64,000 bases of DNA, from positions 1 through 64,000 of the forward strand of contig NZ_JNWQ01000027.1 in the NCBI RefSeq assembly GCF_000716875.1, written 5' to 3'. Made by a program: the position numbers and the translations under genes. Shown piece by piece: positions 50,599 through 63,122 of this stretch. Position 1 is the stretch's first letter. Every line of letters begins with the position of its first letter. The notes under the pieces were generated by a model. The model was not told where the DNA came from, did not search any database, and saw only the letters and a program-made list of their open reading frames with translations. The stretch comes from Streptomyces novaecaesareae. Lineage in GTDB: Bacteria; Actinomycetota; Actinomycetes; Streptomycetales; Streptomycetaceae.

Positions 50599-50985
50599 TC
50601 AGTGGTCGGGGAGGGCGGCGAGAGCGTCGATCTCGACGAGCATTCCGGAGAGGAGTCCGACGATCACCGTGGTGCGGGCGGGAAAGGGGTGGCCGAGGAA
50701 TGCGGCGTAGGCGGCGTCCATGGCGGGGAAATCGTCCGCTCGTGCGAGATGGACGCGGACCATGATGACGTCGGCGAAGCTCGCGCCCTCGGACCGGAGA
50801 ATGGCCTCGATGTTCCGGAGGGTCCGGGTGGTCTGTTCGGCGACTCCGCCGGGGACGAGTTTTCCGGTCGCCGGGTCGGTGCCGCCCTGGCCGGCGACCT
50901 GGAGGAGCGTGCCGCGGCGGGCGCCCTGGGAGTAGCTGCCGACCGGGGTGGGGGCGGAGGGGGTCTGGACGGCAATTCTGGACAT
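50599..50985 (-). CDS. RidA-family enamine/imine deaminase
   Basis: A 128-residue RidA/YjgF protein with the trimer-fold signature (PVGSYSQGARRGTLLQVAGQ, then EQTTRTLRNIEAIL) and DVIMVRVHLARADDF. RidA proteins hydrolyse reactive enamines and imines from PLP enzymes. The canonical active-site Arg near residue 105 falls in FPARTTV. Start ATG 50985 has GGGA just upstream; the upstream in-frame ATG at 51066 adds a basic tail without homology. It lies convergent to the PBP gene inside the cluster region. A role in handling the imine pyrroline-5-carboxylate is possible but speculative. Confidence 0.88.
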   Translation of the reverse strand: MSRIAVQTPSAPTPVGSYSQGARRGTLLQVAGQGGTDPATGKLVPGGVAEQTTRTLRNIEAILRSEGASFADVIMVRVHLARADDFPAMDAAYAAFLGHPFPARTTVIVGLLSGMLVEIDALAALPDH

Positions 50986-51280
50986 ATTCCCGTTTGTAGC
51001 CGTGGGGCGGCGGTGGCGGCAAGGAAGCGGAGGCTTCCGGATCCGGACATGGCTTGATGTAGACACTACAAGTCGGGGTACGAATGGATGATTATCGGGT
51101 TATTGCGGGAATAGCATCCGGATCCGGACGGATCGGCCGACGGCCCGGGCGCCGGGCCCGGAATTCGACGATCAAGGTGCGGGTATTGCGGAGGTCTCGA
51201 CTCCGATGTTAGGCATAGAGAAGATCGCCGCACTCGGTGTTCCTTCGGGTTTATCAGGGATGTGTCACGGGGGTTTCCTG

Positions 51281-52288
51281 ATGCTTGAACCGTTCGGCCT
51301 CGGGCCGGAAAGCGAAAACCTCTACCTGACGATGCTCCGCAATCCCGCCACGGACATCGCGAGGATCGCGGGCAGCCTCGGGTGGGACCAGCGCCGGACG
51401 GCGGCCGAGATCGCCAAGCTCGCCGGCCTGGGCCTGCTGCGGCCCTCCTGCGACGCGCCGGACACGCTGTACGCGGTCAGCCCGGAGGTGGGGCTACAGG
51501 ACCTGCTGAGCCGCCAGCGGGTCGAGCTGGCGCGCAGCCGCAGCCGGATCGAGGAGGGCAACGCGGCGCTCCAGGTGCTCCGCAGCGAGTTCGCCGACCG
51601 GCGGCTGACCACGATGGACGTGGAGGAGTTCACCGGCGCCGACACGGTGTGCGACCAGGTGCGGCGGCTCTCCCGCGAGGCCCGGCACGAGATCCTGGCC
51701 TTCGTGCCGGGCGGGCCGCAGCCCCCGGAGGCCCTGGCGGCCAGCCGGGCGGCCCACCAGGACCTGTGCTCCCGCGGCGTCGAAGCCCGGTCGATCTACC
51801 TGAACACCGCCCGCAACGACCCGGCCACCCGCGCGCACCTGCGGTGGCTCCAGGAGCGCGGGGTCGAAGTCCGGACGATCGCGCTGCTGCCGCCGTGGAT
51901 GATCCTCTTCGACCAGGAGCACGCGCTGCTCTCGGTGGACCCGGACGACGCGCAGGGCAAGGCCGCGATCCTGCTGTCCGGCCCGGGGACGGCCGCGATC
52001 GTGGCGCTGGCCTCGCTGTTCGACCAGTCCTGGCAGCAGGCGGCGCCGTTCGGGGCACCGGCCCGGGAGCGGGACGCCGGCGACACCCGGGTCGAACTGG
52101 CCGGGGACACCAAGGCCGTGCTGCAACTGCTGCAGGAGGGCTACACGGACGAACAGGCCGGCCGCAAACTGGGCATCTCCAGCCGGACGGTCGGCCGGAT
52201 AGCGGGCAAGCTGATGACCCAACTCGGCGCCCGGAGCCGGTTCCAGGCGGGAGCACTGGCCTCGCGCGAGGGCTGGCTCGACCAGTGA
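51281..52288 (+). CDS. LuxR-type regulator with TrmB-like N-terminus
   Basis: A 335-residue (or 360 from ATG 51206) regulator. The N-terminal winged helix (LEPFGLGPESENLYLTMLRNP, then IAKLAGLGLLRPS) is TrmB-like. A PLD-like sensor region follows (about 110-260). The C-terminal LuxR HTH includes LLQEGYTDEQAGRKLGISSRTVGRIAGKLMTQLGARSRFQAG. Such proteins are pathway regulators in many Streptomyces clusters. The start is uncertain: GGAGG lies 11 bases before ATG 51206, whereas homologues begin at the MLEPFGL segment. It probably controls the preceding operon or the next genes. Confidence 0.87.
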   Translation: MLEPFGLGPESENLYLTMLRNPATDIARIAGSLGWDQRRTAAEIAKLAGLGLLRPSCDAPDTLYAVSPEVGLQDLLSRQRVELARSRSRIEEGNAALQVLRSEFADRRLTTMDVEEFTGADTVCDQVRRLSREARHEILAFVPGGPQPPEALAASRAAHQDLCSRGVEARSIYLNTARNDPATRAHLRWLQERGVEVRTIALLPPWMILFDQEHALLSVDPDDAQGKAAILLSGPGTAAIVALASLFDQSWQQAAPFGAPARERDAGDTRVELAGDTKAVLQLLQEGYTDEQAGRKLGISSRTVGRIAGKLMTQLGARSRFQAGALASREGWLDQ

Positions 52289-52346
52289 CGGACAGGCCGG
52301 TGAGGGGCAGGCCAGGGGCGGGCATGGGCCCGGGCGCGGCGCGTTG

Positions 52347-55300
52347 ATGACCCCCGGCGCCCGTGCCATGCTCGACGGCATGCTGCGACGCCGGGCCGGG
52401 GCCGAACTCGTCGGACGGGACGGCGAACTCCGCGCCCTGCTCACCGCGATGGCCCGCGCCCGGGCCGGAGAGCCCGGGGCGGTCGTGGTCTCCGGCGAGG
52501 CGGGCATCGGCAAGACCAGGCTCATCACGGAGTTCGCGGCCGCCACCGAACGCGAGGGCACGCTCGTCCTGACCGGACGCTGCGTCGACACCCGCTCCGC
52601 GCTGCCGTACCTGCCGTTCGCCGAACTGGTGCAGCAGGCCACGGCGGCCGGCCGGCTGCCCGAACGGGACGGCGCCCTCGGGCTGTTGGCCGCCGGGCCG
52701 ACGCCCGAGGACGACCGCTCGCCGACCGGCCCCGGCCGGGTCCGGATGTTCTCGGCGGTGTCGGCGGCCGTCCGGGAGCTGGCGCGGGAGACCCCGGTGG
52801 TGCTGGTGGTCGAGGACCTGCACTGGGCCGACCGGTCCAGCCTCGACCTGCTGGCCTTCCTGCTGTCCCGGCCGGGCACCGGGCCCGCGCTGATCGTCGT
52901 GAGCCACCGCAGCGACGACCTGGGCCGGCACCACCCGCTGCGCCGGGTGCTGGCCGAGCTGTACCGGCTCCCGCGCGTGCACCGGCTCGAACTCGCCCCG
53001 CTGGCAGGGGAGAAGGCCCTCGATCTGGTCCGCGCCCTGGCTGCTCCGGCGGACCGGACGACGGCCTCCCCGGGCGACGGACGGCCCCCGCCGACCGCCG
53101 CCGAGCTCGAAGGCATGGCCCGGCGCAGCGACGGAAACCCCTTCTTCGCCGAGGAGTTGGTCGCCGCCGGGACGAGCGCCCTGACCGGCGGCCTGTCCGG
53201 CGGTCTGTCCGGCGGTCTGTCCGAGGTGCTGATCGCCCGGGTCGAGCCCCTCGCGGACCCGACCCGGCTCCTGCTCCGGGCCGCCGCCGTGATCGGCCAC
53301 CCGGCGCCCGCCGACACCCTCGGGGCGCTCGCCGACCTGGACGGCGTGGACCTCGACGACGCACTCCAACAGGCCCTGGACCACGGCGTGCTGATCCCGG
53401 AGCCGCCCCCCGCGCCCGCACCGGCGGCCGCCGCCCTCGCGCACTTCGGCTTCCGCCACGCGCTCCTGCGCGAATCGGTGTACGACCGCCTCCTCCCCGG
53501 CCCGCGCGCCCGCCTGCACGCCCGCTGCGCCGCCCTCCTGGAGCACGCCGGGGGCAGCGCAGCGGAAGTGGCCTTCCATGCGCTGGCCGCGCACGACGTC
53601 CCGCTGGCGCTGAACGCCAGCGTGCGCGCCGCCCGGGAGGCCGCGCACCGGGGAGCGTTCCGCGAGGTGCTCGCACACAGCGAACGCGCCCTCGACCTGT
53701 GGCCGGTCGTACCCGACGCGGCCGCCGTCGCGGGCGCGAGCGCCGTCGGCATGACCAGGCTCGCCGCGATGGGGGCGGGCGACAGCGGCGAGCCCGAACG
53801 GGCCCTGGCACTCCAGGAGAAGGCCGTCGAACTCGCCGAGGCGGACGGCGATCCAGCCGTCGCGGCGGCGACCCGACTGCGGTACGGGCTGCGCCTGCTG
53901 GAGTTCCCCGGATGGGCCGAACGCGCCGCCCGCCAGGCCGAGATCGCGCTGCGCCTGCTCGCCGCCGCACCGCCGTCCGCCGACCGGGCCTGGAGCCACG
54001 CGCTGCTCGCCCGCGCACTGAACCGGCTGGGCCGGCCCGACGAGGCGGCCGACCAGGCCGCGAGCGCCGTCCGGGACGCCCGGGCGGCGGACTCGCAGGA
54101 GGCGTTCGCGCCCGGCACGGACCCGTACGGGCCGGAGTGCGACGCCCTGGGTGCGGAGGCCGACGCGCGCATCACGCTGGCCTTCGCCGGGCTGCGCCGG
54201 CCCGGCGCCGCCGCCGTACTGGCCGAAATGCGCCAACACGGCGGTGTGTCCGGGCACTTCGGGGTCGAGCTGCGGGCGCACTACGGCCTGGGGCTGACCA
54301 GGCTGCTGGCCGGCGACCCGGCCGGGGCGGTGGCCGAGTTCACGGCCGGCGAGGAGCGGGCCGACCGGACCGGGACGACCTGGAGCGAGTACGGCCTGCG
54401 GCTGCGGACGGCCCGCGCGCTCGCGCTGTTCCGGGCCGGGGACTGGGCCGGGGCCGACCGCGCGCTGCGACCCGAGCGCATTCCCGGATCAGAGTTGATC
54501 ATCCGTCAACTCGCCGCTGCTTCCACGGTACTGGCGGCGGCGAGGGGCGAGGAGGTGGCCGAGCTCGGCGCCGATGCGCTGCCCCCGCACCTCGCCCTGC
54601 TCACCGCCCAGGCCCAGGCCGAGGCGGCGCTGTGGCAGGACCGGCCGGAGGTGGCCGCCGACCTGGTCCGCCGGGCCCTCGACCGCGACCGCGGCGAGGA
54701 CTCGGCGGCCCGGCGGGCCGAGGAACTGCCGCTGTGCGCGCTGGGGGCGACCGCCCACGGCAGGCTCGGCGACGCCTCCGGAGTGGCCGCGTTGGCGCAG
54801 CGCGCCCGCTCCCGCGCCGGGGATGCGTCGGCCCGGGCCTGGCTGGCCTGGATCGACGCCGAACACCGGACGGCGCTCGGCGAGGCCACGGCCGGGCAGT
54901 GGGCCGAGGTCGCGGCCGCGTTCGCCCCCGCCGCGCTGCCCTCCTCGGACGGGACCGGGGGCGACCGCTACCGCCGGGCGCAGGCGCTCTGGCGGCGGGC
55001 GGAGGTGCTGGTCCGCACCCGCTCGGCGGGCGCCGGCCGCCGTGCCGGGCACGCGCTGCGGGCGCAGTCCGCCGCCGACCTGGAGCAGGCCGCCCGGATC
55101 GCCCGCCGCCTCGGCGCGGCGCCGCTGCTGGCGGCCGTCGAGGACCTCGCCGGACGGATCGGGGTCCGGCCGGCGGGCACCGGCCCGGCCACCGGGCCGG
55201 CCGCGCCGCGAGCAGCGGACGGCCCGCTCACCGGCCGGGAACGGTCGGTGCTCGCCCTGGTGGCCCAGGGCCTGACCAACCGGGAGGTCGGCGAGCGGCT

Positions 55301-55430
55301 GTTCATCAGCGAGAAGACCGTCAGCGTCCACCTGACCCGGGTGATGGCCAAGCTCGACGCCGGCAGCCGGACCGAGGCGGTCGACGCCGCCCACCGCCGC
55401 CGCCTGCTCGGCCTGCCACCGCACGACTGA
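52347..55430 (+). CDS. LAL-family LuxR regulator
   Basis: A 1027-residue Large ATP-binding LuxR regulator. The AAA ATPase has Walker A GEAGIGKTR (about residues 49-57) and Walker B VVLVVEDLHWAD (about 150-161). Helical TPR-like repeats fill about 380-900. The LuxR HTH is LTGRERSVLALVAQGLTNREVGERLFISEKTVSVH near the C-terminus (about 960-1000). LALs are cluster-situated activators. A (GGLSGGLSGGLS) repeat occurs near residue 290. Start ATG 52347 lacks a clear SD; later Met codons are possible. It may regulate the facing dpg operon or the beta-lactam-like cluster. Confidence 0.93.
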   Translation: MTPGARAMLDGMLRRRAGAELVGRDGELRALLTAMARARAGEPGAVVVSGEAGIGKTRLITEFAAATEREGTLVLTGRCVDTRSALPYLPFAELVQQATAAGRLPERDGALGLLAAGPTPEDDRSPTGPGRVRMFSAVSAAVRELARETPVVLVVEDLHWADRSSLDLLAFLLSRPGTGPALIVVSHRSDDLGRHHPLRRVLAELYRLPRVHRLELAPLAGEKALDLVRALAAPADRTTASPGDGRPPPTAAELEGMARRSDGNPFFAEELVAAGTSALTGGLSGGLSGGLSEVLIARVEPLADPTRLLLRAAAVIGHPAPADTLGALADLDGVDLDDALQQALDHGVLIPEPPPAPAPAAAALAHFGFRHALLRESVYDRLLPGPRARLHARCAALLEHAGGSAAEVAFHALAAHDVPLALNASVRAAREAAHRGAFREVLAHSERALDLWPVVPDAAAVAGASAVGMTRLAAMGAGDSGEPERALALQEKAVELAEADGDPAVAAATRLRYGLRLLEFPGWAERAARQAEIALRLLAAAPPSADRAWSHALLARALNRLGRPDEAADQAASAVRDARAADSQEAFAPGTDPYGPECDALGAEADARITLAFAGLRRPGAAAVLAEMRQHGGVSGHFGVELRAHYGLGLTRLLAGDPAGAVAEFTAGEERADRTGTTWSEYGLRLRTARALALFRAGDWAGADRALRPERIPGSELIIRQLAAASTVLAAARGEEVAELGADALPPHLALLTAQAQAEAALWQDRPEVAADLVRRALDRDRGEDSAARRAEELPLCALGATAHGRLGDASGVAALAQRARSRAGDASARAWLAWIDAEHRTALGEATAGQWAEVAAAFAPAALPSSDGTGGDRYRRAQALWRRAEVLVRTRSAGAGRRAGHALRAQSAADLEQAARIARRLGAAPLLAAVEDLAGRIGVRPAGTGPATGPAAPRAADGPLTGRERSVLALVAQGLTNREVGERLFISEKTVSVHLTRVMAKLDAGSRTEAVDAAHRRRLLGLPPHD

Positions 55431-55577
55431 GCGCACGTGCGAGGGCCCGCCTTACCCGCCCCTTACCTCGCCCCACCGGCGCCCGCCCGACACGACGTGA
55501 TCTCCCGATGTGCCGCCCCGCCGCGCGGCCGAAGACTGGTCCGCGCCCACGCCCGCTCTCGACAGAGGGAAAGTCAC

Positions 55578-56885
55578 ATGAAGGAACTGCTCGCCGACGT
55601 CACACCGCTGCGGCGGTCCCCAGCGTTCCGGAGACTGTTCGTCGGCCAGTGCCTGACCATGGTGGGCAGCCAGGTGACCCAGGTCGCGGTGCCCTGGCAG
55701 GTGTACTCGGCCTCGCACTCCTCCGTCGCGCTCGGACTTGTCGGCCTCGCCGCCCTGCTGCCGATCGTCGTCTTCGGCATCTACGGCGGGGCGATCGCCG
55801 ACTCGATGGACCGGCGCCGGCTGATCCTGATCACCTCCACCGGCTCGGCGGCGGTGAGCGTGGCCCTGACCGTCCAGGCGTTCGCGCACGCCGACAGCCT
55901 CTGGGTCCTGTACGCCTGCGTCACCGTGCAGGCGGCGTTCTTCGCGATCGACCTCCCCACCCGGCGGGCACTGCTGCCCCGGCTGGTCGCACCCGAGGAC
56001 CTGCCCGCCGCCAACGCCCTGCTGCTGCTGGTCTTCACCGTCGGCATCGTCGGCGGCCCGCTGGCGGCCAGCGCGGCCGTCTCGCTCGGCGGGTACGGCG
56101 CCGCGTACGCGGTGGACGTGGTGTGCTTCCTGCTCGCCATCACCTTCATCTTCGGGCTGCCGTCGGTGCTGCCCGAGGGCGGCGGTCGGCGCGCCGACCT
56201 GTCCTCGGTGGTCGAGGGCATCCGGTACCTCAAGTCCCGCCCGGTGCTGTGGATGTGCTACGTCCTGGACCTCAACTCGACGGTCTTCGCGATGCCCACG
56301 GCGCTGTTCCCGATCCTCGCGGTGGAGCGCTTCCACGGCGGCCCCGAACTGGCCGGGTACCTCTCGGCGGCGCTGGCCGCCGGGGCCTTCCTGGGCTCGA
56401 TGTTCGGCGGCTGGATGCCGAAGGTCCGCCGGCTCGGCCGGGCCGCGCTGCTGGCCGTGTTCGCGTGGGGCGTCTCGCTCGGGGCGCTCGGGCTGGCCGG
56501 CTCGCTGTGGCTCGCCATGCTGCTGCTGGCGATCGCCGGCTACGCCGACACCGTGAGCGCGGTCGAGCGGTCCTCGATCCTGCAGCACGAGACGCCCGAC
56601 GAACTGCGCGGCCGGACCTCCGGGGTGCTCACCGTGGTCGGCGCCGGCGGGCCCCGGCTCGGCGACGTCCGGGCGGGCCTGGTGTCGGCGGCCGTCGGGC
56701 CCGCGGTCGCGGCGGTGTCCGGCGGGGTGGCCTGCGTGATCGGGGCGCTGGCGCTGGCCAAGGCGGCGCCGGAGTTCACCCGCTACCGGATGGCCGATCC
56801 GAAGCCCGCCGAGCAGGGCACGGCCGTCGAGCAGGGCGCCGTCGTACAGGACTCCGCCCAGGAACCGGCGCTCGCCGACGACTGA
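55578..56885 (+). CDS. MFS exporter, EntS-like
   Basis: A 435-residue MFS_3 (enterobactin-exporter-like) protein. It has the start FRRLFVGQCLTMVGSQVTQVAVP, motif A-like GGAIADSMDRRR, and about 12 helices, ending in a polar Glu/Gln-rich tail. ATG 55578 is preceded by AGAGGGAAAG; the frame upstream is Pro/Arg-rich leader. It probably exports a natural product. It lies 147 bases after the LAL gene and converges on the dpg operon with 9 bases between stops. Confidence 0.9.
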   Translation: MKELLADVTPLRRSPAFRRLFVGQCLTMVGSQVTQVAVPWQVYSASHSSVALGLVGLAALLPIVVFGIYGGAIADSMDRRRLILITSTGSAAVSVALTVQAFAHADSLWVLYACVTVQAAFFAIDLPTRRALLPRLVAPEDLPAANALLLLVFTVGIVGGPLAASAAVSLGGYGAAYAVDVVCFLLAITFIFGLPSVLPEGGGRRADLSSVVEGIRYLKSRPVLWMCYVLDLNSTVFAMPTALFPILAVERFHGGPELAGYLSAALAAGAFLGSMFGGWMPKVRRLGRAALLAVFAWGVSLGALGLAGSLWLAMLLLAIAGYADTVSAVERSSILQHETPDELRGRTSGVLTVVGAGGPRLGDVRAGLVSAAVGPAVAAVSGGVACVIGALALAKAAPEFTRYRMADPKPAEQGTAVEQGAVVQDSAQEPALADD

Positions 56886-56894
56886 CCGGCTCTG

Positions 56895-57434
56895 CTACTC
56901 GGAGAGGTCGTAGTCGGGCTCCTCGACCAGGCCGGTGACGAAGGCCTCGAAGTTCTCCGCGATCAGGGTGATCGCGAAGCCGCCCTCCTGGTCGACGTGC
57001 ACCACGGTCGGCTCGCCGTGCGGGCCGCAGGCGCGGTAGTCGAGGGCGAGCATCTCGTGGCCGGCCGCGGGGGTGTCGGCGAAGTAGACGCCGATGTCGG
57101 GGTACTCCCACAGGTCGATCCAGAACCGGCTGCCGAACTCGCCGCCGAGCGACTGCGAACGGGTCCGCCCGATGGCCCGCAGGCCGGTGATCTCGATGTG
57201 GTCCTCGGCCCAGGAGGTCGCCTCGGGCACGGGGAAGTGGGTCCGGGCCGGGGTGCCGCCGTTGTGGGCGGTCATCAGCGCGACGTAGGAGGCGGGCAGC
57301 CGGTAGCCGCCGAGCTCCTCCTCCAGCGAGGCGATCGACTCCGGGGTGGGCGGGGCCTGCTCGACGTACTCCTCCAGCGCGTACGGCGAGTCGTTCCAGA
57401 ACCCGGCGACGTCGAAGCCCTCGAAGTGTCCCAC
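56895..57434 (-). CDS. SMI1/KNR4-family protein
   Basis: A 179-residue SMI1/KNR4 (SUKH) protein with family motifs IASLEEELGGYRLPASYVAL, MTAHNGGTPARTHFP and FWIDLWEYPDIGVYFADTPAAGHEML. In bacteria the fold is frequent in immunity proteins and also stands alone. GTG 57434 has GGGAGGG upstream. It follows dpgD by 41 bases on the same strand and may be its last operon member, though no role in dihydroxyphenylglycine synthesis is known. Confidence 0.87.
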   Translation of the reverse strand: MGHFEGFDVAGFWNDSPYALEEYVEQAPPTPESIASLEEELGGYRLPASYVALMTAHNGGTPARTHFPVPEATSWAEDHIEITGLRAIGRTRSQSLGGEFGSRFWIDLWEYPDIGVYFADTPAAGHEMLALDYRACGPHGEPTVVHVDQEGGFAITLIAENFEAFVTGLVEEPDYDLSE

Positions 57435-57475
57435 TGCGCCCTCCCGCACCTGGTCGTCAGGCGATTGTACGGGCG

Positions 57476-61714
<4,239 letters not shown>

Positions 61715-61808
61715 CCCCACCGGCGGCGGGTGCCGCGCGGTGTACGGGGGCTGCGGGTACGGGCTGTACGGGCGATGCGGGCGATGCGGGCGGCGCGGGG
61801 TGTCGGGG

Positions 61809-63122
61809 TCAACGGGGTGGCCTTCCTCCACCGGACGCCTCCGCCTCCGCCTCGACGAAGCGCGCCAGGCGCGCGATCCCCTCGGCGATGTCGTGTTCGG
61901 TGAGGTAGCTGGTGGACAGGCGGATGCCGTGGGTTCCGCCGCCGTGCGGGTGGAAGTAGGACAGCGGCGTCCAGATCACGCCGAACTGCCGGGCCGAGCG
62001 GGTCAGTGCCGCGTTGTCCGCGGCGAAGGGCACGTCCAGGGCCAGGAAGAACCCGCCCTCGGGCCGCGTCCAGCGCACCCCGAGGGCGTCGCGGCGCTCG
62101 GGCGGGAAGCACGCGTCCAGGCGGCGCAGGGTGGCCCGCAGGGTGTCGCCGTAGTACGCCGAGGTCTTGGTGTTGAGCTCCGCGGTACGGCCGTCGGCGG
62201 CGAGCAGCATCCCGGCGACCACGGCCTGGCTGAGCGGGGAGGTGTTCACCGTGACCATGCTCTTGATCTTGGTGAGTTCGGCGGCCAGCAGCCCGGTGCG
62301 CCCGGCCCGGTCGGCCACCGGCTGGTCGGTGACGGCGTAGCCGACCCGGGCGCCGGGGAACAGCGTCTTGGCGTAGGAGCCGAGGTGGACCACCCGCCGG
62401 TCGCGGTCCAGTGCCTTGAGGGTGGGGATCCGCGGCCCCGGGCTGACCATCCGGTACGGGCTGTCCTCCAGGATCAGCAGGTCCAACTCCTCGGCCAGGT
62501 CGAGCAGTTCGTGCCGGGTGGCGAGCGGCATGGTGGTGCCGCGCGGGTTGGCGTGGTCCGGGATCACGTAGCAGGCCCGGGGCCGGTGCCCCCGGGCCCG
62601 CTCGGCGCGCACCGCCGCCCGCAGGTCGTCGCAGTGGAAGCCGCCCTCGCGCTCGCGGACGGGCGCGGTCTCGACGCCGAGCACCCGAGCGGCCCCGGCG
62701 ACGCCGACGTAGCAGGGGTCGGCCACCAGTAGGACGTCCTCCGGCCGGGCGTGCAGCGCGCGCACCGCGAGCAGCATCGCCTCCTGGCAGCCGACGGTGA
62801 CCACCACGGCCTCCGGCGGGACGTCGATCCCCTCGTCCTTGCGCAGCGAGTCGGCGATCAGCTCCCGGATCCGCCCGGCGGTCGGGCCGTACTGGAACAG
62901 CGCGTCGCGCACCTGCCCGGGGGAGGAGCCGGTCTCCTCCAGGTGGCGCAGGTAGCGGCGCAGGTGGGTGAAGACCTGCTCGACGTCGAAGAAGCCGTCG
63001 TACGGCCGCCCGGGGGCGAAGGAGATCGCCTGCGGGTAGCGGGTGGTGATCTCGTTGAGGAAGTTCATCGTGTCCAGGAGCGGGTCCGACACGCTGGCGT
63101 GCAGGTCGTCGGTGGTCAACAC
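61809..63122 (-). CDS. hpgT: HpgT-like (S)-dihydroxyphenylglycine aminotransferase
   Basis: A 437-residue fold type I PLP aminotransferase. PLP Lys252 is in LGSYAKTLFPGARVGY, with ILEDSPYRMV (Asp/Tyr of the cofactor site), IPDHANPRGTTM and a C-terminal substrate Arg in GIRLSTSY. Its place directly before dpgA matches HpgT, which converts 3,5-dihydroxyphenylglyoxylate to dihydroxyphenylglycine. A related PLP regulator is excluded because no GntR HTH is attached. It overlaps the upstream gene by 7 bases. Confidence 0.9.
   Translation of the reverse strand: MLTTDDLHASVSDPLLDTMNFLNEITTRYPQAISFAPGRPYDGFFDVEQVFTHLRRYLRHLEETGSSPGQVRDALFQYGPTAGRIRELIADSLRKDEGIDVPPEAVVVTVGCQEAMLLAVRALHARPEDVLLVADPCYVGVAGAARVLGVETAPVREREGGFHCDDLRAAVRAERARGHRPRACYVIPDHANPRGTTMPLATRHELLDLAEELDLLILEDSPYRMVSPGPRIPTLKALDRDRRVVHLGSYAKTLFPGARVGYAVTDQPVADRAGRTGLLAAELTKIKSMVTVNTSPLSQAVVAGMLLAADGRTAELNTKTSAYYGDTLRATLRRLDACFPPERRDALGVRWTRPEGGFFLALDVPFAADNAALTRSARQFGVIWTPLSYFHPHGGGTHGIRLSTSYLTEHDIAEGIARLARFVEAEAEASGGGRPPR

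Noticed and set aside
53699-56938. A 1079-codon plus-strand frame running through the LAL regulator and MFS gene.
   Set aside because: It is out of frame with both conserved genes, and its composition is almost only Arg, Gly, Ala and Pro.
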